Positions 1 through 13,014 of a stretch of DNA of 64,000 nucleotides are shown here, in pieces (position 1 is the first letter of the stretch; the number at the start of each line of letters is the position of its first letter). A model generated the notes under the pieces. The model was given only the letters and a program-made list of their open reading frames with translations, had not been told where the DNA came from and did no database searches. The stretch comes from Halocafeteria seosinensis (Eukaryota > Sar > Bigyra > Bicosoecida), in contig LVLI01000084.1 in NCBI GenBank assembly GCA_001687465.1, forward strand, positions 124,001 through 188,000, given 5' to 3'. Made by a program: the position numbers and the translations under genes.

Positions 1-653
1 AATTTTGACCAAGGAATGTACAGGAGATCTATGTGACTCGAAAAAATTGACAACCATGTGTTACAGTGGTACGGGATTGATTGTGTCGCGCATTCCGCTC
101 CGCAGGAATTCCGGAATGGGACTGCTCACATGCGGGCCAGGAACTCCTGCCAGGAAGTTGACACCGCAACCTCTAAGCGAGGAGTAGTATTCGCTCGTGT
201 TAAGCAGCGATTGAACTACAAATGTTAACCAGTACCCTTCCAGCGGTCAATCTCAATGAATGAACATGTGTCAGAATCTGTCGGACTATTCACACTGCGA
301 GTTCGATACGAACAAGCAAGGAAAAGAGGAGAGCAGAAAAGAAAACACAAAAACCTGGACGATAGAAAGAGGCCAATAAAGAGATAGGCAGTCAACGCTT
401 AGCTGATGAACTGGATGAGACTGGTCCACAAGGTGCGTGTTATCATACTGCTTCACGTCTATTGCGTGTCTATGAGACATGCGACAAAAAATGCAGGGTG
501 GTTCTCTTTCTCCGGATTCCAGATTCATTCGAGACACCATTCTTGAGCTTGGAGCGTCCTCATTGGCTCCGGCAAATATATGCAGCAGTAGTGACTGAGA
601 ATTTGCTCATTCCGTGATGAACAAGTTGCTTACGCCCATTTTAGTTATATATC
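1..653. other. Left-edge region without a recognisable gene
   Basis: Only short open frames occur here on either strand, none with a recognisable domain or a splice pattern that joins them. It lies 3' of the minus-strand F-box gene whose stop codon is at 654-656, so its right end probably contains that gene's 3' untranslated region. Confidence 0.5.
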
Positions 654-2529
654 TTAGAGGATAGAACACCGCTCGCTGTGAACTCTCTGAGGTTGTGCGT
701 TCGTAGAAGTGTAAGGGTCTTGGTTCCAATCTATTCGACGAAAACGCCGTGATACAAACTTTTTCAATCTCTGACCCTTGGGTAGTTTTCGAGCTCGTCT
801 TACGAGGCGCAACTTCTCACGGGGAACCGCGGAATCTGTCAGCATTTCTTTTCCGACCTGCATCGAAATAAACATAATTGAAGGTCAAGATGTAAGTTCA
901 AGTCTGTTTGACACATACTATGTAATTGGCCCCATTGAGACGGCGCGCTATTTCAGTCACGAGCCAAGGGCTTCTCCCATACGAGGACGTGCATTTCAGC
1001 TCCACTCCATCGCCCGCTTCTAGTGGCTGCCATGACAATAACAGACACAGACATAACCAGCGCGTTATTGTTGATGGTGAACAATTCTAATGGAAGGTAA
1101 AACGACTGCTTGAACCTACCTCAAAGTGTGATTCTTGCCGAGGCGGCCAGCGTATGCGATCACGTGGTACCCATTCATCCCAAGTAGATTCGTCCCACAT
1201 TTCGTAATGAACTAAATAAATATCTTCATCCTCGTCCTTATCTATGATGAAAGCAGTCCACCTGCACACAGGGAACTCGGACTTGTTACATAATTGGTCG
1301 GGTTCCAGATGGGTCCAGTTCTATCATGAGCATACCATGCTAAGCCCCGATAGGCCACGGTTGAGTTACCATTCACAAGATTAAAAGATCCCTTCCAGCA
1401 CACTTCTACCTGATCACCCCGTTCGGGACTGAGGACTCGTTCTCTATACCGCTCGTAGAAATCATGCGTCAGCGGTTCGACGTTGAATCTGCGAAATACA
1501 CATGCATCACTTTCACTCTCCCCCAAATTCTCGACTATCTCATCGCTATGCAACACACCTTTGAACATATAGGGGCCTCCATATGGCGTTAGCCCTCGCC
1601 AGCATCAACATTGTCTTACTTGCCCCGCTTAACTGAAGGATGTCCTTCAAGTTTAGAAACGAAGCAATATGTATTTGTACCCCTTGGGAAATCTTATGCC
1701 AGAATAGGAATTGGTCCTTTGGAGTTGCGATTGGCTGAGTCTCTGCTAAATCCAGCGCCGATATATTTGGATTGTTGTTCTGCCTGTGTCTGTTTTTCCG
1801 CAATGCCTTGCGTATTTTGAACGAAAAACTTCTGGATGGATGTGTAGCGGAGGCTTGTTCATCCTCTAGGCACAGGCCAGTGTAATCCATTGAGCAACTG
1901 CGAAGCTTTGCCCGTGTTTGCGCTCTTCCTCGTAAGCCCTTTTTTCCCCCAAAAGTTGAATTTGAACTAGCTGAGTTCGAGCTAAAACGATTGTGTCGTT
2001 GTATTTGTGTTGCTTCATTCGCTCTCTCGGCCTCCATTCCCGAAGCATGATGATAAGGGGAGGATGACAGCGGATCTACGCATTGCGAATGGCTGTCGGT
2101 AGACAAGTCTGATTCGCGGTTATCACCGTATGAAGAAGCCGATGAGGCGGTGGCTGGCCTTGGATCAGTTCCTTGCTGCGGGCTCTGTAGGTGGGACCCT
2201 TCAAAGTATCCTGTGTTGGTTTGCGTATTCAGCCGCGGCGTCGACGGCTCGGCCGAGCGCGGCGAGAAGGGGGATCCAGGGTACACGGACGACGCACTGG
2301 CTAGTTCACGGGACAAGGATCTTCCTCGATGAGAAACATCGATTTTCCTTGCGGGAGTGTGAAAAGACAAAGCCGTCCGCGGTTTCCGACTGACGGGCGG
2401 GGTTCGACAGCCGTTCGCTCGTCTCGGGCTCTCATCGCGCTGCGCTGGCGGAGGATGAGGGACTAGACTATCATTGTGATCATCCAAATGGAACTCCCGG
2501 TCCATGTCTGTATAGCCGTAGTGATCCAT
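654..2529 (-). CDS. F-box protein with two Tudor-like (agenet/chromo-barrel type) modules
   Basis: Five exons (2529-1559, 1488-1336, 1261-1120, 1026-919, 857-654) join in consistent phase through GT-AG introns of 70, 74, 93 and 61 bp to give about 525 residues. The first ~270 residues are Ser/Pro/Arg-rich and probably disordered. Residues ~275-323 read as an F-box (HIASFLNLKDILQLSGASKT, then IWRPLY), the segment that binds SKP1 in SCF ubiquitin ligases. A Tudor-like barrel follows at ~340-415 (GDQVEVCWKGSF, AWWTAFIIDKDEDED, WDEWVPRDRIRWP) and a second, weaker one at ~425-485 (GDGVELKC, SPWLVTEIARR, REKLRLVRR). I infer an SCF substrate receptor that may read modified or chromatin proteins; the substrate is unknown. 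Confidence is high for the exon structure and the F-box, moderate for the second barrel. Confidence 0.82.
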
Positions 2530-3639
2530 CTTGGCTTCTCACAGAACATGAAATGGCAAAAAAGGTTCCAAGGGGGAATCGAGAGGGACACGGGTTAGCC
2601 GTCCTCTGTTTGAACCAGACGGAAACCAAAGGCGCAAGGCCTCTATTCAAAGCACTTTCGTGTGCGTTGGCTCCACATACGTACAGCGAACACTCTCACC
2701 ACTCCGTTCCAAAGGTCATTGGAGCACCATACGCTATGACAAGTCCGTATGACGCACAGTTCTGCAGACAACCTGGCAGCCATGTTGAAGATTCTCGACA
2801 AACTGCTTCAACTTCAACAAGGGAAAGCAGCTGCATTGTACAATATCGATGGTGAAAAGAGATGCATCAGTGTTGCTTGAAAAAACTGGAAGAACTTGTA
2901 CTGGACGGCTAAGCTGGATGCTGTCCGAGTTAATGTGTTCTACCAGATCTTTTTGTCGGTATCTCCGCACCGATTTCAACCAACCACCGAAAGTGCCACC
3001 AACGTCCCACGCCCAGCACAAGCTTGGACCTTTCACCAGATGCAGTTGTACTGGGTTGCGAGTGCAATACGGTTTAAAAATCCGAGTATCATTATCGTAC
3101 CGGAAACGCGCACAATCTGGATCTGAAACCGATCAGAGGAATGCTGTCCTAAGCTTTGCTTACAGGCTACAACCGTACTAAGAAGAATATAGATACAATG
3201 CAATGCAAGTGCACCCGCCGAGCTCAGATCGCAGGTTTTGTACCCTGCGCAGTCAGTACACCAACTGACTGTTGTTGTACATATTTCATCCAGACATCGG
3301 ATCATTAACTCCTACCACTGGTACTGCCAACAATATGTAAGGGAGTTATTGTCGACTGAAACCTTTGGTAGTCGCTAGCTTGAGTTGAAGCGTCGCAGCT
3401 ATTGAGCGACGCAGCTTCTTAATACATATTCAATCATTCAATAGTGGTCGGTTCAACCGAGGGTGTAGCAGGAGTACACTCCTTCATTCACGCGCCAGGA
3501 TCACACAACTCTATTCCATGCCAAGTTGCGGTTGCAGGTTTCGGTCGAACATGTGTACCTGGTAGGTTTTCTGGCTTCTCCGGTTAGGCCAACGAATTGC
3601 CAGAAAAGCACCGGGCTCCCGCTGGGGAACAACGGAGAT

Positions 3640-3694
3640 GCGGAACTTTCGAAAGCTGATGACGGCCAAACTGGCTGTCACGTTGATGCGCCAC
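3640..3694. repeat. Dispersed repeat, copy A
   Basis: About 55 bp starting GCGGAACTTTCGAAAGCTGA and ending near GTCACGTTGATGCG. It matches 57257-57313 with only scattered substitutions. Neither copy sits in a recognisable gene. Confidence 0.6.
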
Positions 3695-3764
3695 CAAGAT
3701 GTTGGAGCGTTTCCGGGTAGGATTCATCCCACACACGGCCTAATGTAGCCTGTAGACAACACGT

Positions 3765-3796
3765 CTTCCGGTAGGAGCAATCCTAATACACACCTG
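3765..3796. repeat. Short dispersed motif, copy 1 of 3
   Basis: The core GTAGGAGCAAT followed by CTAATACACACCTG recurs with small changes at 11821-11861 and 14809-14837, always in the same orientation. Origin and role are unknown. Confidence 0.5.
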
Positions 3797-4103
3797 ACCA
3801 ACTGCAACCCCATCAAGTCCCCCACCACCCCGACCGGGTAACGGACTTCTGGGGGCCAAGTTCAGAAGTTCTGGCTAAGAATTCCAGGACCGCCCATGCA
3901 ATGCATGAAGCATCTAGTGGTTGATTGTCTTGTCTACTGGCGTCGCTGTCTTCTAAATGGGATCCCGAAAATACGACGGTAGCGAGCCTCCGTAGAGTAG
4001 GGTAGGTTTTTCTGCATGCGAGCTACGAGGTCGTGCGACCGGCGGAATGGAGCATTCCATAATTCCTAATTATACCGTACACGTCCAATAGGTCTCTCGC
4101 GAG

Positions 4104-7100
4104 ATGTCTGCGCAAGCACCGCACATATCTGATAACGAGCTTCCCGGGGGAACCAGGCAGGATGAAGGGCACAAGGAGATCCCAGCGAGCGAGAAAAAAA
4201 GTGTTGAAGGCCCCCAGCCGACCGTTTGGCAAGCCATTGACGATTATGACGACGAGGAGGAGGAAGATATCGAGATGGAGCATGAGGATACGCAGTATGC
4301 CGAAGACTACCTAGAAGCGTCGATGAAAGAGGAAGGCTTCCGAAACAACTACGAAAATGCCGAGGAGCACCTGGACCACCGAGTGCTGAAGCTGAACCGA
4401 CTAACTCTCAACATACAGACGCATAATGGTCAGAGATTAGTGTACAATCCCCTGCTGAATGAAGCGTTCCGAAGGAGGAACGCGGACCGGTATCGCGTCG
4501 CAGTTCGATGGTCAACGCTATTGGTGGCGGCAGCTAACCTGATGGCTATTCCGTATGACCGAGCGTCGTTTAGCGAGGATAAGTTTTTACTCATGCTGTT
4601 TCTGCGCCTGGCTGTCCTTCCCGTGTTATTCGGCGTCTTCATATTTACTTACATTGAAGCCTTTCGGAGGAAATCGGATTGGCTGACTATACCCACGTTC
4701 GTGGTCGGAGCCGTTGTGGTGGCGTACACTGTCATTTCCAGAGAACCAGGTAAGTGACTCGGCTTCCTATGCATGTTGCAGGATAAAGACTCTATTCCGC
4801 TGATTTTATTCACGCAGGATATGGGATAATAGCACTTATGTTTGTGTACTTGTTTAGCTTCACTCCATTGTCCTTTTGGCGAGTGCTGTTCTTAGTACTT
4901 TGTTTTGCTGTCGGGCTAGCTGTTGGCATCGTTTTCCTACCACCGGAAGATATAACGTCATCTAGACTCATTGACGTTTTTGGAGTGCTATTTCTTTTCT
5001 TCGTCATCGTTGGATTTGTTGGGCACTCACTGGAATACTCTTTGAGAAAGAGTTTCCTGGACGAGTATGTTATGAGAGCTGAAAGTGATGTTCTTCAGCA
5101 CGAGAGGATTGTTTCTCAAAAGTTGCTACGGTCACTTCTCCCGGGAACACTAATCAATAAACTGAGAAAAGGAGATAGTGATGTGGTTGATGCGTTTGAG
5201 TCTGTGACCGTGATGTTTTGCGAAATATGTTCGTTTGCTCAGTGGTGCGGAACCCCCTACTATGAAAGCGACGCGAATGGATGTCCGGCGCTAGTACGAG
5301 ACAAACTGGAACCCAGCACCGTTGTTAATGTCCTAAACATTGTATATAATACATTTGACAAAATCATGGATGAATTTCCATTGTTGCACAAAGTGGAAAC
5401 GGTGAAGGAAGTGTACATGGTGTCTGGGGGCTGTCCCAAACGGACTCCGCGCCACGCGGAACACGTAGCCAACATCGCTCTTCAATTTTTAGAGAGTATG
5501 CCTGAAATTCGTTTGAAAATCTATCAAGAATTAGGGATAAATGTCTCCGACTTGAAAATCAGGATAGGCATTAACAGTGGCCCTGTAGTCGCGGGCATCG
5601 CGGGGATTCTACAACCGAGATATAAATTGTTTGGAGACACTGTGAATACTGCTTCGAGAATGCAATCCACTGCCGATGCAGATACTATTCAGTTGTCGGA
5701 GAGCACCAAATCCCTTATTGACGAAGGGTTGCCATCGTTTGATTGCACGTATCGTGGAGAAATACAAGTGAAAGGCAAAGGCACTATGCGCACTTGGCTT
5801 TTGGAGCAAAGGACGACGAAGGGGCGAAGGAGAGAAAGATTTGGCTCGCACTCAAGGAACACTAACCTGAGAAAAGGAAAAGGAAAAGGTAGACTCTCTG
5901 TTCCTGATACTATTTACAAAGGGAAGAGCTTACTCGACCGCGGCCATATCGATCCTGTTGCATCTGATCATTCGAGATCGAGAACTTCAGAAAGTGATGA
6001 TTCGATCGAACCGGATGGGTTGCGGCATCAGCATAATCAAAGCAACGCGGTAGGTGGGGACTATCTTCCGAGTAGCGCATTCGCGGCTGAGCAAGGGCGT
6101 CGTCGAAAGAGTGACACGTTGACTTGGATGAAGAATGCTGTTCGGCAAGTAAGAGATAGCATCACCAGGCCACGCAAACGGAGCTATGATGATGCTGGCA
6201 GTGCTGCTGGAGCTGCTGAGAACGATTGGACAGCGCCTCGAGACCTGTCGAGCCCTGGGCAACAGGTGGAATCCTCCAGGTCTCCCCGGTCACCGAGGCA
6301 CCCGCGGAAGTCAGCCCCTGAATATGTAACGTCGCGTTCGCGGCACAGATTGGGGTCGGAGCTAAATCAGTCCCCTCGCAGAAGGTCGGATCACGAACAA
6401 GGACTCACGCTAGGCTCTCCAAGACGAGAAGAAAATGGTGTAACGAACAATAATTCAAACTTTCCTCTCAATTCAGTCGAGGGCGCCCAGAGAGAACACG
6501 AGGGGAGCTCATTTGGCTACGCCAGCAACATACGTTGGGTTCAAAACACCGGCTCGGAGAGCAAAGAAACGGGAGCTGACGAAGATTTCTCGCACGATGC
6601 ACCCTTGCTTCAGCTCGAACAATTGTACACCGGTACAGTTGATGCCGTGCAGGAGCTAACACGACATCCTTCTTTTAATTCCTTCGGGAAGCGTAAGAAA
6701 ACCAGGTACAACTTACGCCAGCAGAGTTTTACGTCACTAGGTGAAAGAAACCGGCATGTTGAGAAAGCCGGCCGCGCCATGTCTTCCACGATCGATGAAG
6801 ATACCGCGGAAGCAATGGGTAGCTCAAGAGGTAAAACCAGAGCAACTCGTTCGTACCAAGACTTACATTCCGAAACTGCAAATCAAGACCAAGATGCCGG
6901 CACAACAGGAGCCAGTGATAATGTTGTAGGTGTGCCTATGGAGAAAGGAACTAATGAAGCCCTCGACGGCAGCGGCAACGCTGATGGAGAGTATAAAGAA
7001 ACCGACGATCAGGGCTTGGAGAATTCGTTGGTATCCTATTTGGGGCAACAAAATCCCGAGCGGGATGTGGGAGGCAAACATGAGATTCAGGCACCTTATT

Positions 7101-9835
7101 CCTTTTCGTCGGCCGAAAGCGAGGTGAATGATGACTGGAGTACAGCTAAGTCAGATTCCAAAAGAGATATAGAATCCCAGCTTTCAGACGGTGCGCTTCC
7201 TCATGATAGTCATGTATTTTCGCAAGCAACATTGCATGGGAGCAGTGTGTTTTCCCAATCTCATAGGCTGATCTGCTTCCGTTTTCGTCTAAGAGAGGAT
7301 ACTACCGCGTGGAAAGCAGAGTCTTCTTTCGTACGCCGCAAATGGGCAGGATGGACTGCGTTTGCGAGAAATTCGGCAATTGTTGCTCTAATTGGTGTGG
7401 TGGCTATATTTGTCCGCGATCTTGTCGTCCTAGAGCTTGGAGAAACAGTGGAATCGTTCAGACTCAGCAACTATATCCGCTTTGGCTTACTGGCTCCTAT
7501 TTTGGTGGCGTACCTGGGATTAGGGTATGTTAAGGCTATTACACAACAGTATACGTGCTTTCAGGCTTTTACTTTGTTGGTTTTGATGGCAGTAGCGGGG
7601 GGCATAATCTCCATTACACTTCTTGGGGGCGACCCGGGGTTCGGGGTCTTATCTGTTTTTATAGTGTTTGGGATGAACATTTCCTTACTGGCTTTCGGAT
7701 ATCGTTCTATCGTTATGGTAACAGCAATCGCAGTTCATGTCACGGGACTGTTTAAGCTCGAGTTTGATAATTCGGAAACAGATTCAACGACGTCTTCTCT
7801 TCGTCAGCTGAGTTATTTACTTGTGTTCTTCGTTTCTCAAGCAGTGCCGATTTACGTGGTGGAGTATTACAACAGAATTAACCACCTCCGCACCATTGCG
7901 GCTGAACGCCAGCGCCAGTGGCTTTCAGCGGAAGAGAAACAAACGAACGCGATAGTCAAGAATATTTTACCCGCAGAGATTGCTAGTAAGATTAGTGATA
8001 ACTTACGAAGTGATAATCTGCAGGATGTCATGGCACAGTGGCATAACGATTGCTCCATTCTCTTCACTGATTTGGAAGGTTTCACCGCGTTTTCTAGTAC
8101 CGTTTCTCCGAATGCATTGGTTAATTTCTTGAACATACTGTTCAGTACGTTTGACAGAGTTACCCACAAATACGGCATTCAGAAAATTGAAGTTATCGGA
8201 GATGCCTATTTTTGTGTCGCTGGATGTCCAAGAGGAGTGCCAGATCATGCAGAGAGATGCGCGAACGCTGCTATTGAGATGCTGGCATTCATGCCCAGCT
8301 TGCGACGGGTCGCTGGTGCTAATATCAAGATGCGCGTCGGAATTCATAGCGGCCCGGCTATTGCTGGAGTTGTCGGAAAGAAAGATCCCCGATACCACTT
8401 GTTCGGTGAATCGGTGGATAAGGCCATGAATCTGGAAAGCTCCTCGAAGGCTGACCAAATTCATATCTCCCGGTCCACATACGAGCTGATTCAGGAGCGC
8501 CAATGTCGTAGGATGGAGGTATTCATCAGAGCGGTGGCTTCTATTCATCGGGCTCGTGAGAAGATAGCGGCCAAGTATGTGGCCGGAAAGTCAGCTTGTA
8601 GCTCGCTCTTCCGTCCCGCGGCTTCTAGTGTTTCCGGGAAAAGTAGGAACCGACGGAAGTCAAAATACAAGGACGGATATGTACGCTGCCGCACTGGGGT
8701 CTTGCAAAAGACGAAAACGTTTCTCCGACAGCGACACACACTTATGCCGTCGTCCAGTAAGCAAAGCCTCGCAAATACTAAAACGGCTGGTTTGGACTCT
8801 ATGGAAAAACTATCGGCATTTCGAGGCGTAGTAGACGAACATCTTGCCGAAGAGTTCGTTGACAAAATTACTTCGGCTTCAGTATCCGAGCAGCGAGGTT
8901 ACACTGGTACGTTTGGAAGGAACAGTGACGTCGATGAATGGGTATACGGCGACAATCGGGGCGAATTGATTGAGGTACAACTTTGGAGGCCAGACAAAAC
9001 GTTTGTCGGGTTCGACATTGAGGGCAACGCTGTCATGGCGCCGCCAATAGAGGATTCTTCCTTCCATGGTCCGTGGGGTGTCCCAACGTATCAACGATTG
9101 TTGTATCCTGAACAGGCTGTCTTTTCTGCCAATGACATTCACTCGTTGTCCGATCAACATCCTTCGATTGAGGGAAAACGGGTTGACGTCAATATGTTAA
9201 AACAAAGAACCCATAACAAGAGAGATGACGTCGAGGAAACCGACGAGATGGTTCAGCTGACATACGGATTGGTGGATCTCAAGGATGTATTACCTGACGA
9301 CTTGCGCCCATTTGGGAAAAGCGGGACACCTCATTCTCTCGCTGACAAGGTTTCCGTTGCGGTATGGACAGAAAGTAAACAAGGAGAAATACCATTCATA
9401 GAACATTCCCGTAAGCAAGACAGGAATTTTTTCAAAGTTCCGCGGGCTCGACCAGGAGAAGCTGATGAAATTGCGAATCAGGAGTACGAAGTTCGGGGGT
9501 CACCAAGGTGCACCAATCCTGAAGGGAAGAATGATTTACCTCCATCAAACAACAGTCAACAAAATGGCGAAGATGGCACGCACAAGAGTGAGAATAGTAA
9601 TACTGTACAGTCGGCGATGAGTGCTATTTCCTATCAGCAAGAAGAAAATGGGTTGGAAAAACTGTGCGAATCAATGAACTGCCCCGTGACACTAGCGAAT
9701 AGCTGGATAGAAGATGCATGCTTCCATGCTGGAGGTGGATTTTTCACAATGAGGATCAATAAAAGTACGAATGGAGAGGAAACCTACTTTTTATCGCGAG
9801 GCCTGCCGCCAGCGGTAGTCTTGGACAGCTCTTAG
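4104..9835 (+). CDS. Two-domain class III nucleotide cyclase with 2 x 6 membrane spans
   Basis: Exon 4104-4749, a 68-bp intron, then exon 4818-9835 give about 1,887 residues. The order is an acidic cytosolic start, a six-helix membrane bundle (~130-290), cyclase domain C1 (~340-530), a long charged, Ser-rich linker (~530-1040), a second six-helix bundle (~1057-1234), domain C2 (~1290-1440) and a long tail. This is the layout of animal transmembrane adenylyl cyclases. C1 has Glu351 and Glu413 where the two metal-binding aspartates are expected, but keeps the transition-state Asn492 and Arg496. C2 has both aspartates (Asp1300, Asp1344), but Asp1416 and Asn1420 replace the Asn/Arg pair. The halves therefore complement each other to form one active site, in the reverse order of mammalian enzymes. 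The base-reading positions in C1 are Glu409 (guanylyl-cyclase-like) and Lys485, so cAMP versus cGMP is undecided. Confidence 0.9.
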
Positions 9836-9994
9836 CCAATTGAGTGAAAGCGCCTGGGTTTGTATAGTAGCGTACCTGTGCCTCGACGATTTCAATAGAC
9901 TCCGCTCGTTGATTGTACAAGTTTCACTATAGTATTTAAAAGATACCGCCCGCCAAGCTCCATTCAACAATCCAATAATGAAGAGTATTCATTC

Positions 9995-10996
9995 CTATCT
10001 TCTTCGGCTGGATCGATCGCGATCTCGATCTTTGTGTCTCGAACGCTCGCGGCTCCTGGAACGCTTCCGATCGCGTCTATCACGACTGCGGCTTCTAGAT
10101 CTACGGGAACGATCGGGCACTTCATCTTCGTCGGGTTCGTTTTCGCCTGCGTGAGGCTGATCTCGCTTCAATTTCCTCAACAAGCGGCTACTAAGGTATT
10201 TGGCGTGAACAAAATTGCAATAATATCCCCGCGGACAATTTCCTTCGTCAAATTGTCGACACCTTGCTTCTGCGAAATCTGTGGCATTCGTCAGTTCACC
10301 CAAAATAAGTCTCCCAGCATAAAAGCGATTCTGAAGTCGGTTCTTGCATTCATCAGCATCTTCCTCTCTGTAAAATTTGACGTAGACATTGCCCACCATG
10401 TGGTCCGCCAAGTTATCGCAGACCATCATGTCTTCTATCTCCCCGTACTTGGAGCACTCCTCAAAGACATCAATAAAGAACTCTTCAAACTGCAAATCAG
10501 AGGCAAACACAGTATATATCAAAACATGCACGCACTTGCGAGGAATCCACCAATCCAGCGGGATCCCGGTTCCTTTCTCGAGTTCTAGCTCTCAATCTAG
10601 TCTCTCTGGCGAGTAAGAGCACCAACAAGGGGCATACTTACATCTTCATGAGCCTTTTTCTCGTCAATGGAGTCGGGATCTCTCCCTTGTGCCAATACAT
10701 GACCCTTGGGATTTTCATACAAATGTGTGAAGAGCACTGTTGTGCTCAAAGAAGGCTGTAGATGATGCCGTCCACATCGCGCTCCATGTCGACAGGATCC
10801 GACTTTAAAGTAGAAGGGACAATTTACCCTGCAACAAAGAGAAAGGAAAGAGAAAAAAAGATGAAATAAAACATCGTTTTTACACAGGGGAAGCCAAGGG
10901 GGCTCCATCGACCCCTCGGGGGACTTACCGGTCCTGCTCGGACGCAAACACCTGGGTGAGGCCGGCCGCCCCACCTCCATGACGCCCACGGGGCAT
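9995..10996 (-). CDS. U2AF1: Splicing factor U2AF small subunit (U2AF35)
   Basis: Exons 10996-10929, 10828-10642 and 10489-9995, with introns of 100 and 152 bp, give about 249 residues, close to human U2AF35 (240). The order is diagnostic: a first CCCH zinc finger (VNCPFYFKVGSCRHGARCGR), a U2AF-homology RRM (~86-150; EDMMVCDNLADHMVGNVYVK), a second zinc finger (CRQFDEGNCPRGYYCNFVH) and an Arg-Ser tail. The family binds the AG of the 3' splice site with U2AF65 in the nucleus, which suits this intron-rich genome. The short first exon ends in the conserved residues just before zinc finger 1, which fixes the start at 10996. The gene converges on the cyclase gene, with 159 bp between them. Confidence 0.93.
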
Positions 10997-13014
10997 TGCA
11001 CACCACACTACACTATCACTGTACAGGGAACAGATCTCTTGTTCTCCTCCTGCAATGCAAAACACCACGCTGAAAGCATAAAATTACCAACAATGCCGGC
11101 GCAATGGGGGGCTTAACCGGGCAGGGCCCCCCTGGTCCGGGTGGTGGTCCGGCCGGCGTGGCCACACTTCGCTGGAGTACAGTGTACACAGTGCGTACAG
11201 TAGTATGTTACTACTAGCTAGCGCCGACTGCTGACGCAGTCGACGTACCTAGGGATGGGTTCGTCGGAAGTGCATGTTCAACGATGTAAGGTAACTGTAG
11301 TGAGTGCTAGGGAAAGTTCCTACTGTGACTAGAAAGTAGAGGTTAAGAACTTTCGACAGCAACTTGAGCAACTTGGAAGTACCGAAGTAGCTGTGAACCC
11401 TGTACGATAGGAATGCTAAAAAGCATATGACATGTGTCACATGAACCTCCGCGTATCGGCAACCAATCGTAAAGAGAGCCCAACCTCTGTTACAATATAG
11501 TATATCATAGTTTTCTCTAAATAGAAATTTTAACGATTAATTCATCAGTTCTAAAATTGTTGTTGGTAAGGTCAGTGGATAGATATAGTATCCTGAAAAA
11601 TACATGTGAACTATCGGCATTTAACCGGCATTTAAGGTTCCTTGTTTCCATTTTTCTTTTAGTTCTTAATGTCATCAATATCGGCAGCGTGATAACTTCC
11701 CATAAAATGGCTTTATTCTTTATCCTATAAGTAATTTATCACATAATTGACTGCGTCAATGAACTATACGTTTATATTTTGTTAAATGACTAAATTTATT
11801 AAAATTTCGAGGGCATTATTTCTTCCAGTAGGAGCAATACTACGATTGTAATACACACATTGGGGAAAGAAATCGTGTGGGTAAGCTCTGGAGACTGTAG
11901 CACACTTCCTCGAAATTCGCCAGGCACTGCAGCAAAGAGCGACTACATAGGCTCTGCGATTAAGTAGACGATCAAAAAGCCGTCGGCTTACTTGTATTAC
12001 TGAATTCATGTTTCCGAAATGCTGTGACAGAGACAAGACGACTACAGTATGTAGCGGTACCAAGACTGTTACACGCACTTTCCCGTACGGGAATGACGTC
12101 TCTCAGAGCAGAAATGTAACAGTTCCACCGCTAATTTCCTGCGATAATATGGGATATCGTTTTCGGAAAAATAAAATGTCATATTCAACGCTTGTCTATG
12201 ACTAGCGAACAATATGACGAAGATACCGAGTGGATCTCAGGCGTACCGTCGGCGCCGATCGAGGACGTTAAGAGGAAGAGTGAAGGAGCAATTGATCGAG
12301 AATAAATACGATCACCCTCCACTACTGTATCCCTTCTGCCTCTCCATCAAAGTGGACATAATGCTCTGTGTGACCCGCGTACGATACGACATTTCCCCTT
12401 GTGAAGTTGCTGAGAAACTTCTTCACGAGAGACGTCATGGAACATAAAAAAGCAAACAACCTTGGTAAGGGGTAAAGGCGGACGCCCGCAAATATCATTC
12501 AGAGCAAGAGCGAATTGAGGCCATGCGTGTAACTTCATTCGTGCGATTCAACGTAGTATCTTCGAGAATTGCCTGCACGCGGAACAATCTGCTCGTCGTT
12601 CTGGTGCAGGTAAGCTCCGGGGCGACCATCCTCGACCTCTCCCTGTTTGTTTTGCGCCCAAAGGCACTCACACACTAGCTCAGCCATGTGATCTTTGCTA
12701 TGGTGTCTCTTACATGAACAAAATTTATATTTTGACCCAGAACCAATACAAGCCCTCTACTGTTGTCCTGTACCAAATAAGGCTGCACATCATTGCACAT
12801 GTTACACTTCGGATGCGGACGGTGTTGATACTACCTACTAATTGTAATCGCTTCTACTAAGTGTGAATGGAACATGTATTCAACTCAAACCATCAGTCAC
12901 AAGACAGGTGTGTTTCAGGATCTCACTCTACTATAACTTGTAAGTGAGCTTGTGTGCAAACGGATATAATAGTTTCGGCAAAGGAAGGACGTTAGACGCT
13001 AGCCTCTACTGCGT
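10997..13014. other. Gene-poor region upstream of U2AF35
   Basis: No recognisable coding sequence. The first ~200 bp should include the U2AF35 promoter; 11080-11180 is locally GC-rich. 11500-11810 is AT-rich and full of stops. A copy of the short dispersed motif lies at 11821-11861. Frames between 12000 and 12540 are short, overlap on both strands and show no domain. Confidence 0.45.
11821..11861. repeat. Short dispersed motif, copy 2 of 3
   Basis: Shares CCAGTAGGAGCAATACTA and the following TAATACACACATTG with copies near 3765 and 14809. This copy has a few extra bases in the middle. Confidence 0.5.

Larger units (their letters stand above)
2530..4103. other. Intergenic region between divergent F-box and cyclase genes
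   Basis: This 1.6 kb separates the divergent starts at 2529 and 4104 and should hold both promoters. Open frames at about 2780-3130 (+) are interrupted by stops and resemble nothing I know. The stretch 3640-3694 is similar to 57257-57313, and 3765-3796 carries a short motif also found at 11821-11861 and 14809-14837, so part of it is dispersed repeat. Confidence 0.5.
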
